Shown in pieces: positions 43,167 to 58,618 of a stretch of DNA of 64,000 nucleotides. How positions within the stretch are numbered: the stretch's first letter is position 1; each line of letters opens with the position of its first letter. The notes under the pieces were generated by a model, which saw only the letters and a list, made by a program, of their open reading frames with translations, ran no database searches and was not told the DNA's origin. The translations under genes and the position numbers were made by a program. Source of the stretch: Silanimonas sp. (GTDB taxonomy: Bacteria; Pseudomonadota; Gammaproteobacteria; Xanthomonadales; Xanthomonadaceae); contig BPKK01000003.1 of assembly GCA_026005095.1 (NCBI GenBank), positions 62,001 to 126,000 on the forward strand, written 5' to 3'.

Positions 43167-45234
43167 CGGGGAGACTCCGGAATCCAGCGGCGTTCAAGGT
43201 GGACGATACGCCGGTCGCCCCGGCGGAGAATCTCGAGGGGCACGCGTTCGCCCTCGGCCAGGGCGGCCTCCAGCGCCGGGCGCAGGTCATCGAGGCCATC
43301 GACGCGCCGCCCGCCGACCCGCAGCAGTACGTCACCGGCCTGCAAATGGGCAAGGCCGGCAGCGCCGCCGGCTTCCACGCCCTGCACCACCACGCCGGCC
43401 TGGTCCATCGGCAGTTCGCGCTCCACGCGGTCGTGGAACCCGAGCTCGCGGAACTGCGCGCGCAGCAGGGAGAGTTCGAGGCTGCGCAGGCCGGCCTCGG
43501 GCACCGGCGAGGGCCCGAGGGTGACCTGCCACTGCCGTGGCTGGCCATCACGGTAGCCCTCGAACAGCACGACATCGCCGATGGCCGATTCGCGTACCCG
43601 CTGCTCGAAGAGCTCGGCTCGGGTATCGTTCAGCGCCTCCAGCGGGGCACCGTCGAGCGCCGTGAGCAGATCGCCCACCCGGGCACCGGCCTTGCCAAGG
43701 GCGCTACCCGGATAGAGCCGGGTGATGCGGAAGCCGGGCGCCGGAAGACCGAGCAGGGCGGCCAGGGAGGCCGGCACGGGCTGTACCTCCACCCCGGCCC
43801 AGGCCTTGGGCAGCTCCGGCAGCGGGTCGCGCTGGCGGTCCTGCCAGTTCGGCGTGAGCGCCGACAGCCGCCGCTCGCCACTGGCGAGGTATTCGAGCAC
43901 CACCGGCTTCGCCGGGCGCCGGGCGCGGGCCCAGGGCGCGAGGTCGGCCGGTGTGGCCACCGCCGTACCGTCCACCGAAAGGATCACCGCGCCGGCCGGC
44001 AGCGGCGGGCGTGCCGTGGCTGCCGGGCCGCCGGGCCGCAAGCTCGTCACCAGAAGTCCGCTCGATACCGGCAAGCGGCGCTGGCGGCCCATGGCCGGGG
44101 TGAGCGCCTGCACGGCGATGCCGAAGGGGGCGAAGGCCGCACTCTGTCCGCGCGGCTCCGACACCGGCTCCGGCACCAGCTGCAGGCGGCGTTCGCCACG
44201 GCTGCCGGCGAGATGGAGCTCCACTACGCGACCCGGTGGCAGTTCGGCGAGCCGGCGCTGGATGGCGGGCACGTCCACCCCCTGCGGGGCATCGACCGCC
44301 ACCCCGTCGATGGCGAGCAGGCGCTCGCCCGGCTGCAGCCCGGCGCGGGCCGCCGGACCGTCGGCTTCCACAGCATTGATGAAGACGCCGCGCGTCTCGC
44401 CGCTGCCACGCAGGGAGCGCAGGCGCAGGCCGAGGCTGCTGCGGCGCACACGCCCCTCGGCGATGAGCTGGCGGCTGACGGCCTCGGCCTCCACGGCCGG
44501 GATGGCGAAGGCCAGATCGCCTCCGAACAGCATGCCGCGGGTATTCACGCCGACGATGCCGCCCTCGAGATCCACCAGCGGACCGCCGGAGTTGCCCGGT
44601 GCGATCGCGGCATCGTGCTGGATCCAGGCGTAGTAACGGCCGGTAGGCTGATCTTGGTCGATGCGGTCCTCGTACTCGGCCTCGTCGCCGAACAGCGAGA
44701 CGAGCAGACGCCGCGGATTGTTCACGACCCCCACGCTGAGCGAGTTCGACAACCCCCAGGGCGCACCCATCGCCAGCACCGTCTCGCCCGGCCGCAGCGT
44801 CTGGCGCGGCGAGAAGCGGGCATGCGGCATCGGCCGCGGCTCGCCCTGCACTTCCAGCACGGCAAGATCGGTGGCGGCGTCCTGGCCGACGAGCCGCGCC
44901 TCGCGCTCGCGGCCATCGCCGAATACCACGCGGAAGCTGCGCCCGCGGTCGGTGACATGAGCATTGGTGAGCACATGCCCATCGGCGCTGATCACCGTGC
45001 CGCTGCCGCTCGAGACACTGAGCTTGGGCTCGCCGTTCTCGAAGTCCTCACGCACCACGAGGATGCTGACCACATGCGGCATCACCGCGTCGCGGGCACG
45101 GGCGACGAGGACATCGGCGAGCTCGCCGCGACCGACGGACGCGGTCTCAGGCACGGATCCGCCCCCGGCCGGCCGGGCTGCCAGCGTGCCTCCCAGCAGC
45201 AGTGCCACGCCGAGCAGCAGGCAGCGTGCACGGC

Positions 45235-45238
<4 letters not shown>
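43163..45238 (-). CDS. HtrA/DegP-like periplasmic serine protease with four PDZ-like domains
   Basis: A 691-residue S1C protease. A signal peptide ([17 protein letters not shown]) precedes the trypsin domain with the triad His in [10 protein letters not shown], Asp in [10 protein letters not shown], Ser in [12 protein letters not shown]. Four PDZ-like segments follow, near residues 245-350, 365-440, 470-570 and 600-685 (for example [60 protein letters not shown]). DegP and DegQ have two, DegS one, so this is an enlarged form. It overlaps the gyrA stop by ATGA and the pseudoprotease gene by ATGA. Role: quality control or regulated proteolysis of envelope proteins, inferred. Confidence 0.85.
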
Positions 45239-47823
<2,585 letters not shown>

Positions 47824-47851
47824 CGGACTTAAGCGCTGGGCGAAAGTCCCG

Positions 47852-47857
47852 AGTGTA
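47852..47857 (-). promoter_or_regulatory. candidate -10 box for gyrA
   Basis: TACACT on the minus strand, preceded by GG, 28 bases before the gyrA ATG. No clear -35 is visible at 17 bases. The AT-rich run AAAAAATCAATCACTTA further upstream belongs to the end of mtnA. Confidence 0.4.
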
Positions 47858-47906
47858 CCAGAAAGGGGGCCGCGATGCCGGCCTGTTTCTCCAAAAAATC
47901 AATCAC

Positions 47907-48965
47907 TTACGAAGCGAAAACGGCCCGCATCCGGGCCTCGTCGGGCTGCTCGATCAAGCCCTTCTCGGTCACGATCACGTCGATCAGCCCGGCAGGCGTC
48001 ACGTCGAACACCGGGTTCCAGGCCGCCACCCCCTCCGCCACCACCCGCTGCCCGCCGACGTACAGCAGTTCGCGGGGCTCGCGCAGCTCGATCTCGATGG
48101 CCTCGCCCTGCGGCGTGGCCATGTCCACGGTGGAAGCCGGGGCCACCACCATGACCTTCACTCCGTGGTACTTCGCGGCGATGGCATGGGCATAGGTGCC
48201 GATCTTGTTGGCGGTATCGCCATTGGCGCAGATGCGGTCGGCGCCGACGATGAGCCACTGCACGGCACCGGTCTTCATCAGATGGGCGGCGGCCGAGTCG
48301 GCGATCAGGGTGGGCGGGATGCCGTCCTGCTGCAGTTCCCAGGCGGTGAGCCGGGCGCCCTGCCCCCAGGGCCGGGTCTCGCCGGCGTACACCCTGGCGA
48401 TGCGGCCTTCCGCCACGCCGGCGCGAATGACACCCAGCGCGGTACCGAAGCCGGCGGTGGCCAGCGAGCCCGTATTGCAATGGGTGAGCACGCCACTGCC
48501 CGGGGCGATCAGGGCTGCCCCGAGCCGCCCCATGTGGCGGTTGGCCGCCAGGTCCTCGCGGGCGATGGCCGCCGCCTCGGCGGCGATCACGGCGAGCCAG
48601 TCTGCACCGGCGGCGCGCAGCACGCCGCGCATACGTCGGATTGCCCACATCAGGTTCACCGCCGTGGGCCGCGAGGCGTTCAGGGCCTCGAACTGGGAGG
48701 CCAGCGCCTGCTCCGCCTCGGCGCCGTCGGCGGCCTCGATGCCCTGCCCGGCCAGCACCACGCCCCAGGCCGCGGCGATGCCGATGGCCGGGGCGCCGCG
48801 CACCACGAGCTCGCGGATGGCCAAGGCCACCTCGGCGGCGCTGTCGCAGCGCAGGTAGCTCACCTCGAAGGGCAACCGGCGCTGGTCGAGCAGGCGCAGG
48901 TGGTCGCCCTGCCAGTCGATGGGACGGATGCGGTCGTAGCGGTCGTAATCGATGTGGATGCTCAT
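47907..48965 (-). CDS. mtnA: methylthioribose-1-phosphate isomerase MtnA
   Basis: Isomerises methylthioribose-1-phosphate to methylthioribulose-1-phosphate in methionine salvage. 352 residues. [14 protein letters not shown], the catalytic Cys in [28 protein letters not shown], and the catalytic Asp in [20 protein letters not shown]. Related to eIF2B. Together with the deaminase at 4.7-6 kb it fits a route via methylthioinosine; the phosphorylase that would connect them is not in the window. Its ATG lies in an inverted repeat with the ATG of the divergent neighbour. Confidence 0.97.
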   Translation of the reverse strand: MSIHIDYDRYDRIRPIDWQGDHLRLLDQRRLPFEVSYLRCDSAAEVALAIRELVVRGAPAIGIAAAWGVVLAGQGIEAADGAEAEQALASQFEALNASRPTAVNLMWAIRRMRGVLRAAGADWLAVIAAEAAAIAREDLAANRHMGRLGAALIAPGSGVLTHCNTGSLATAGFGTALGVIRAGVAEGRIARVYAGETRPWGQGARLTAWELQQDGIPPTLIADSAAAHLMKTGAVQWLIVGADRICANGDTANKIGTYAHAIAAKYHGVKVMVVAPASTVDMATPQGEAIEIELREPRELLYVGGQRVVAEGVAAWNPVFDVTPAGLIDVIVTEKGLIEQPDEARMRAVFAS

Positions 48966-48985
48966 GCGGCTATGCTACCCGCATG
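48963..48985. promoter_or_regulatory. compact divergent promoter with both start codons in an inverted repeat
   Basis: CATGCGG and CCGCATG are perfect inverted copies separated by nine bases, and each contains the ATG of one gene (mtnA to the left, the unknown gene to the right). The spacer reads TATGCTA on the plus strand and TAGCATA on the minus strand, so each direction has a -10-like hexamer six bases before its ATG. Transcripts would then be leaderless. Confidence 0.5.
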
Positions 48986-49696
48986 CCCCGCACCCCGACG
49001 CGAGCGACCCGCGCCCCTGCCAGCACGGCAGGCACCGAAGCCCGCCTGCATGCCGCCTCGGTACGTGCCGGCGCCGGGGCCGCCATCGGCGTGGCCCTGC
49101 ACACCCTGCCGCTGCTGCGGCCCTTCATCCCGAAGCGCTTGATGGACGCCGCCGATGCGATGGAACCCGGCACGGTGCGGCGCGCCCTGGTGCGCACGGT
49201 CTATGAGCGCCACGGACTGAAGCCGGCGCGTTGGGAGGTGGAGAGCGTGCTGGCAGTGGCCGAGACGCAGGCGCGCTTGAGTCCGCTCACTCGCAAGGAC
49301 GGCCTGCGCGAGCTGCTGCGCGAATGGCTGCCCGCACCGCTCATCCAGCCCCTGCTGCGCTACACGCCGGTGGATCCACTGGTCTCGGAGACCGCGCGCG
49401 CGGTGGCCACCACCTGGGCGGCCGGGCGCTACGCCGATGCCGTGTGCCGGGTGCGCAAGGCCGGCATGGACTGGCTGCCCGCACCGCTCGGCGAGGCACT
49501 GGAGATCGCGCCCTCGAAGCTGCGTGACTTCAGCGCCGAGGCCCTGACCATGGCCCTGCCGCCGCTGAAGCTGGCCGCCGCCTGGGGAGGGCAGGTGCTG
49601 CGCGCCTCCGGGCGCGTGGCCTCGGCGGCGGCGAAGGCGGCACGCTCATCGCCCCCTGTCGCGCCGCGAAAGCCGGCACGGAAACGCGCACGCTAG
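48983..49696 (+). CDS. protein of unknown function, 237 residues
   Basis: I do not recognise this family. The protein is Ala/Arg/Leu-rich without a signal peptide. The first 30 residues are low complexity; then HTLPLLRPFIPKRLMDAADA, TVRRALVRTVYERHGLKPAR and LREWLPAPLIQPLLRYTPVD, mostly predicted helical. A repeated WLPAPL occurs at WLPAPLIQP and DWLPAPLGEA. The C-terminus is basic (RKPARKRAR). Its ATG is 17 bases from the mtnA ATG with no ribosome-binding site, so translation may be leaderless. Convergent with the DUF3011 gene, 14 bases apart. Codon use matches the neighbours, so it is a real gene. Confidence 0.7.
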   Translation: MPRTPTRATRAPASTAGTEARLHAASVRAGAGAAIGVALHTLPLLRPFIPKRLMDAADAMEPGTVRRALVRTVYERHGLKPARWEVESVLAVAETQARLSPLTRKDGLRELLREWLPAPLIQPLLRYTPVDPLVSETARAVATTWAAGRYADAVCRVRKAGMDWLPAPLGEALEIAPSKLRDFSAEALTMALPPLKLAAAWGGQVLRASGRVASAAAKAARSSPPVAPRKPARKRAR

Positions 49697-49710
49697 GCCG
49701 CCGCGCAGGC

Positions 49711-50292
49711 TCACCAGAGCGCGAATTCGGCGCGGCAGCCGCGGTCGACCCAGAGATTCCCGCGATCCCAGCCCCAACTATGGCCTTCGTGGCAGGCGGC
49801 CCGAGAGAGTTGCCGGTGCACGCGGATGTCGCGCACCCGGCCGACCGGGCACCAGGCCAGCCGGCCCTCGTGCGATTCGCAACGCACCACCCGCGCGGGG
49901 CCGGCGCCATACCAGTAGCCCCCGCCGTAGCCGTATCCTTCGCCCCAGCCCCGGCCATGGCGCGGATCACGCCCAGCGCCATACCCGCCATCGCCAGGCC
50001 AGGAGCGCCAGCCGGCACTCTCGAACTCGGCCCGGCAGCCCTCGGCCACCCACACCCCGCGACGGTCCACACCCCAGCTCCGTCCCTCGATGCAGGGCGC
50101 CCGCGAGTGCTGACGCACCAGCATGACGCCACCGCGGGTATCGAGCGGGCAGAACGCCACCCGCCCCTCGTGGCTTTCGCAGCGCACATGGTCGGGTTCC
50201 GGATAGCCCCGGTACTGCGCGGCAACGGCACCGGCCGATAGGAGCGCGAGAGCCAGTACCGGGAAGACGGACGGGGAAACGAGCAGGGCCAT
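49711..50292 (-). CDS. exported DUF3011 protein with two repeats
   Basis: 193 residues. A signal peptide (FPVLALALLSAGAVAAQ) is followed by two copies of a Cys-rich module: VRCESHEGRVAFCPLD...WGVDRRGVWVAEGCRAEF and VRCESHEGRLAWCPVG...WGWDRGNLWVDRGCRAEF. Each has four Cys, probably two disulphides. A Gly/Tyr/Trp-rich linker joins them. DUF3011 is common in Xanthomonads; function unknown, presumably periplasmic carbohydrate or matrix binding at most. GGAGGAATC upstream gives the start. Confidence 0.88.
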   Translation of the reverse strand: MALLVSPSVFPVLALALLSAGAVAAQYRGYPEPDHVRCESHEGRVAFCPLDTRGGVMLVRQHSRAPCIEGRSWGVDRRGVWVAEGCRAEFESAGWRSWPGDGGYGAGRDPRHGRGWGEGYGYGGGYWYGAGPARVVRCESHEGRLAWCPVGRVRDIRVHRQLSRAACHEGHSWGWDRGNLWVDRGCRAEFALW

Positions 50293-50433
50293 GGCGATTC
50301 CTCCGGAGCGGCGAGCAATGAGGGAAACGGCCGCGACAGCTTCGGGGGCGCGGTCTGAACCGCCGGGCAACCGGAGGGGGAGTGAATCGGGACAGCGCTG
50401 GGCCGATGCCGGCCATTCAGCCGGAGCGCGAAC

Positions 50434-54331
<3,898 letters not shown>

Positions 54332-54376
54332 CCGCGGTGCTCCGTGGCAAGGTCGCTGGGTTGGGGATGCCGCGGA

Positions 54377-57300
54377 TTATGCCGCACCGGCGAGGCGGGT
54401 GGCCTCGGCCAGGTCCACCGAGACGAGGCGCGACACGCCCGGCTCACGCATGGTGACGCCGGCAAGCTGCTTGGCGGCTTCCATCGTGGCCTTGTTGTGG
54501 CTGACGAAAAGGAACTGCACCTTCTCGCTCATCTCGCTCACCATGGCGCAGAAGCGGCCCACGTTCGCCTCGTCGAGCGGCGCGTCCACCTCATCGAGCA
54601 GGCAGAACGGCGCCGGGTTCAGGCGGAAGATGGCGAACACCAGTGAGACCGCGGTGAGCGCCTTCTCGCCACCCGAGAGCAGGGTGATGTTGGAGACGCG
54701 CTTGCCCGGCGGGCGGGCCATGATCGCCACGCCGGTGTCGAGCAGATCCTCGCCGGTGAGCTCGAGATAGGCGTGGCCGCCGCCGAACAGGCGCGGGAAC
54801 AGTTCCTGCACGCCGGCATTGACGCGGTCGAAGGTTTCCTTGAAGCGGCCGCGGGTCTCGCGGTCGATCCTGCGGATCGCCTCTTCGAGCTGCTCCAGCG
54901 CCGCCACGAGGTCGGCGTTCTGGGTATCGAGATAGGCCTTGCGCTCGCTCTGCTCGGCATATTCCTGGATGGCAGCGAGATTCACCGGCTCCAGGCGGCG
55001 CATCCGCCCTTCCAGCTCGGCGAGGCTGCGCGCCCAGGCGGCGGCATCGGCGCCGTCTGGCAGGCCGGCCAGCACCGCCTCGAGTTCCAGGCCGGCATGG
55101 GCGATCGCTTCGGCCTGCTGCTGCGCCTTGAGCTCCAGGGCCTGTACCTCCATGCGCCGCTGGGCGATGCGCTCGCGCTGGGCCAGCGCGGCCTGGTCGC
55201 GCTGCTGGCGCTTGTGCTCGTAGCCGCGCAGTTCCTGCTCGATGCCATCGAGGGCGGCACGGGCGGCGGCGAGATCCTTCTCGGCGATCAGGCGCTGCTC
55301 CAACAGCAGCTGGCGCTCGCCATCGAGGGTGTGGATCGGGGTATCGCCCTCCTGCAGCTGTGCGGCGAGCTCGTCGCGGCGGCTGGCAAGCTGCCCCTGC
55401 TGGGCGCGCAGGCGGGAGAGCGACTGGTTCAGGGCATTGATGCGGGTGCGCTGGGCCTCGAGCGCCAACGCCAGCTGGTGGGTGGCCTCGCGGGCTTCGC
55501 GGGCGGCGGCCCGGGCCGCCTCGCGCTGCTCGGTGAACAGCCGCCGCTCGTTCTCCAGCATGCCGCGCTGAACCTCGAGCTCGCCCATGCGCTCGGTCGC
55601 CACCTCGAGCCGCCCGCGCGCCTCGCGCACCTCGGCCTGGGCGGCATCCATCGCAGCGGCGAGTTCGGCGAGCTCGGCCTCGAGGGCCGCCAGGCGCCCT
55701 TGGGCGTTCTCCAGTCGCCCCTTCTGGCTCTGCAGTTGCCCTCCCATCTCGGAGACGCTGCGGTGGGCGAGGTAGAGACTGCGCTGGGCATCCTCGCGGG
55801 CCTGCTCGGCCACCAGCAGGGCATCGCGCTGGGCATGCTGGCTCTCGACCAGGCTCTGTTCGCGGGCGGCGAGCTCGGCGATGCGCTGGCGCAGTTCCTG
55901 GATCTCGCGCTCGCGGGCCAGTGCGCCCTGCTGGGCTTCGCCGCTCTTGGTGAAGCGCAGCCAGCCGCGGCCTTCCCAGAGCCCGGCACGGTCGATCAGC
56001 GACTCGCCCTCGCCAAGACTGGCGCGGAATGCCGCGGCCTCGGGCGCGCCCAGGGACTCGACGGCCCGTAGCGGGGCCAGCAAGGCACGGATGGCACGCG
56101 GCCCTTTCACCCGGGCGGCCAGGCTGTGCTCCGGCACCGCGAGCCCGGAAGAATCGCTATCGACCAGCGCCACCCGGCCCTGCGCCAACCCGGGCAGGGC
56201 CTCGCGCAGGCTGCCCACGTCGTCGTGCACCACCGCCTCCAGCAGGTGGCCGAGCACGGCCTCCACCGCGCTCTCCCAGCCCGGCTCGACCTCGAGCACC
56301 TCGCCAAGGCGCGGCAGGTCGGCGAGGCCCTGCGCCTTCAGCCAGTCCAGCGCCCCGTTCTTCTCTTGTCCGAGCGCGGCGTGCTGCAGGGCCTCCAGCG
56401 AGGCCATGCGCCCCTTCGCGGCTTGGGTCGCCTTGCGCACCTCGGCCAGTTCGGCCTGCTGCTGGCGCTGCCGTTCCTGCAGCTCCAGCAGGGCGGCCTT
56501 CTTCGCCTCCAGCTGCTCGGCGAGGGTATCGAGCTGGGCCCGCCGGGTCTCGTGCTCGAGGGCCAGTGCGTCCATGGCCTCGCGCAGGGCCGCTACGTCG
56601 AGGCCGGCGCGCTCGGTGGCGAGGGCTTCGCGGCGGCGGTTGGCCTCCAGCGACTGACGCTCGAGGAACTCGATCTTGGTGCGCTCGACCTCGGCCGCCC
56701 GCGAAGCCTCGGCATAGGCCCGGGCATAGTCGTCCCAGCGGCGCTGCCAGTCGGCAAGCCGCGCCTCGGCCTCGCGCAGTACCTCCTGGCGCTCGGCATC
56801 GCCTTCGCGCAGGGCCTCCAGACGCGGCTCGGCCTCCGCCACCTGCGCCTCGAGCTGCGCGAGCTGGGCGGCATCGGCCTCGATGTGGCGCAGCACTTCG
56901 GCCAGTGCCTCGTCGGCCTCGGCGCGGGCGGTCTCGAGGCGGCGCTTCAGTTCGCGCTGGTGCTGAATCTGCTGTTCGACGCGGGCCAGCTCGCCACCGA
57001 TGCGGTAGCTCTCGGCCTGTGCCCGGCCGAGCGCCTGGCTGGCCCCGGCATGCTGCTCGCGGGTGAGCTCGCCCTGCTCCTCGGCGGCGCGCTGCTCGGC
57101 CAGCAACCCCTGCAGCGTCGTCTCGTCCTCCAGCAGAGCGGCGTGCAGGACCTCGGCCTCGCGCTGCAGGCGTCGGTACTCCAGCGCCTTGATCTGGGCG
57201 TCCTTCTCCCGGTGTTCGGCCTGCAGAGCCTGGTACTGCTCGGCGGCACGGGCCTGGCGCTTGAGGTGCTCGAGCTGCTTGTCGATCTCCTCGCGCAGGT

Positions 57301-57886
57301 CGTTCAGGCGGTCGAGGTTGTCGCGCGTGCTCTTGATCCGGTTTTCGGTCTCCCGGCGCCGCTCCTTGTACTTGGAGATGCCGGCCGCCTCCTCGAGGAA
57401 CAGCCGCAGTTCCTCGGGCTTGGCCTCGATCACCTGCGAGATCATGCCCTGCTCGATGATCGAGTAGCTGCGCGGCCCGAGGCCGGTGCCAAGGAAGAGA
57501 TCGGTGATGTCGCGGCGGCGACAGCGCGCGCCATTGAGGAAATAACTACTCTGGCCGTCGCGCGAGACGCTGCGCTTCACCGAGATCTCGTTGTACTTGG
57601 CGAACTCGCCGCCGATCGTCTGGTCGCTGTTGTCGAAGATCAGCTCGACCGTGGCCTGCGAGACCGGCTTACGCGAAGACGAGCCGGAGAAGATCACGTC
57701 GGTCAGGGAATCGCCGCGCAGGCGGCTGGCCGAGCTCTCACCCATCACCCAGCGCACCGCGTCGATGATGTTCGACTTGCCGCAGCCATTCGGACCGACG
57801 ATGCCGGTCATGTTGGTGGGCAGATGCAGCGTGGTCGGGTCGACGAAGCTCTTGAAGCCGGCGAGCTTGATGGTGGACAGGCGCAT
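54377..57886 (-). CDS. smc: chromosome segregation protein SMC
   Basis: Core ATPase of the bacterial condensin. 1,169 residues. Walker A GIVGPNGCGKSNIIDAVRWV near residue 30, two long coiled coils flanking a hinge (about 510-660, with VALVDSDSSGLAVPE), the signature TLLSGGEKALTAVSLVFAIF and Walker B FCLLDEVDAPLDEANV. Intact over 3.5 kb, unlike metH. ScpA and ScpB are encoded 2.7 kb away on the other strand. Shares the bolA-smc-zipA-ligA-epmA transcript. Confidence 0.98.
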   Translation of the reverse strand: MRLSTIKLAGFKSFVDPTTLHLPTNMTGIVGPNGCGKSNIIDAVRWVMGESSASRLRGDSLTDVIFSGSSSRKPVSQATVELIFDNSDQTIGGEFAKYNEISVKRSVSRDGQSSYFLNGARCRRRDITDLFLGTGLGPRSYSIIEQGMISQVIEAKPEELRLFLEEAAGISKYKERRRETENRIKSTRDNLDRLNDLREEIDKQLEHLKRQARAAEQYQALQAEHREKDAQIKALEYRRLQREAEVLHAALLEDETTLQGLLAEQRAAEEQGELTREQHAGASQALGRAQAESYRIGGELARVEQQIQHQRELKRRLETARAEADEALAEVLRHIEADAAQLAQLEAQVAEAEPRLEALREGDAERQEVLREAEARLADWQRRWDDYARAYAEASRAAEVERTKIEFLERQSLEANRRREALATERAGLDVAALREAMDALALEHETRRAQLDTLAEQLEAKKAALLELQERQRQQQAELAEVRKATQAAKGRMASLEALQHAALGQEKNGALDWLKAQGLADLPRLGEVLEVEPGWESAVEAVLGHLLEAVVHDDVGSLREALPGLAQGRVALVDSDSSGLAVPEHSLAARVKGPRAIRALLAPLRAVESLGAPEAAAFRASLGEGESLIDRAGLWEGRGWLRFTKSGEAQQGALAREREIQELRQRIAELAAREQSLVESQHAQRDALLVAEQAREDAQRSLYLAHRSVSEMGGQLQSQKGRLENAQGRLAALEAELAELAAAMDAAQAEVREARGRLEVATERMGELEVQRGMLENERRLFTEQREAARAAAREAREATHQLALALEAQRTRINALNQSLSRLRAQQGQLASRRDELAAQLQEGDTPIHTLDGERQLLLEQRLIAEKDLAAARAALDGIEQELRGYEHKRQQRDQAALAQRERIAQRRMEVQALELKAQQQAEAIAHAGLELEAVLAGLPDGADAAAWARSLAELEGRMRRLEPVNLAAIQEYAEQSERKAYLDTQNADLVAALEQLEEAIRRIDRETRGRFKETFDRVNAGVQELFPRLFGGGHAYLELTGEDLLDTGVAIMARPPGKRVSNITLLSGGEKALTAVSLVFAIFRLNPAPFCLLDEVDAPLDEANVGRFCAMVSEMSEKVQFLFVSHNKATMEAAKQLAGVTMREPGVSRLVSVDLAEATRLAGAA

Positions 57887-57917
57887 GCGCAGGGCGGGGG
57901 CCGGATCGGACGGCCGG

Positions 57918-58205
57918 TCAGTCTAGCGGCTCGCCCTCTCCGGGGGCGAACGCCCGGATGGCGAGGGCGTGGATGTCCGTCTCCATCAGGCTTCCGAGCG
58001 CCGCGTAGACCAGGCGGTGGCGGGCCAGCGGCCGCTGGCCACGGAAAGCCTCGCTGACGAGGCGAACGGCGAAATGCCCCCGCCCGTCGGCCGCCCCGGC
58101 ATGGCCGCGGTGGCGGTGGCTCTCGTCCTGCACCTCCAGTTCGAGCGGGGCCAGGGCGGCCCGCAGCCGCGCCTCGATGGCCGCCACGCGCTCCTCCGGC
58201 CTCAT
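57918..58205 (-). CDS. bolA: BolA family protein
   Basis: 95 residues. DESHRHRGHAG, HFAVRLVSEAFRGQRPLARH and the helix RHRLVYAALG followed by HALAIRAF are the BolA pattern. BolA proteins bind monothiol glutaredoxins through an iron-sulphur cluster with the conserved His, and influence envelope and stress genes. It begins with an ATGA overlap from yciI and ends 31 bases before smc. Confidence 0.93.
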   Translation of the reverse strand: MRPEERVAAIEARLRAALAPLELEVQDESHRHRGHAGAADGRGHFAVRLVSEAFRGQRPLARHRLVYAALGSLMETDIHALAIRAFAPGEGEPLD

Positions 58206-58510
58206 GGCAGCATCGGCACGAAGGGCAGCACCTCGACTGCGGCATAGACCCCGGCGGCCACGTAGGGATCGGCTTCGGCCCAGGCCCGGGCGGCGGCCAG
58301 GTCCTCGAAGGCGGCCACGATCAGGCTGCCCTGGGCCCCGCCCTCGGCCGGTGGTATGCCATCCCGGGCCGGCAGCGGGCCGGCCAGCACGAGCCGCCCC
58401 TCGGCACGCAGGGCCTCGAGGCGGGCGAGATGGGCCGGGCGAGCCGCGGCACGGCGCTCGGCCGTCCCCGCGGCATCGCGTCCGAGGATGAGGTAGTGGC
58501 GGGTAGGCAT
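58202..58510 (-). CDS. yciI: YciI-like protein
   Basis: 102 residues of a ferredoxin-like alpha/beta fold. RRAAARPAHLARLEALRAEG, LVLAGPLPA and AWAEADPYVAAGVYA match YciI, with the His-Asp dyad (HL in the first, DP in the last). Function of YciI is not firmly known. An ATG five codons upstream (58525) would give MPTSAMPTRHY; GACGAG four bases before the inner ATG favours the shorter form. Confidence 0.9.
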   Translation of the reverse strand: MPTRHYLILGRDAAGTAERRAAARPAHLARLEALRAEGRLVLAGPLPARDGIPPAEGGAQGSLIVAAFEDLAAARAWAEADPYVAAGVYAAVEVLPFVPMLP

Positions 58511-58618
58511 TGCGCTCGTCGGCATCCGTCCAGTGTAGCGGGCGGCGTGCCTTGGGCTAGACTGGCCGGGTGACGTCTTCCCCTCCCCTCCGCCCTGCCT
58601 CCTGCCGGGAGTCTTCGA

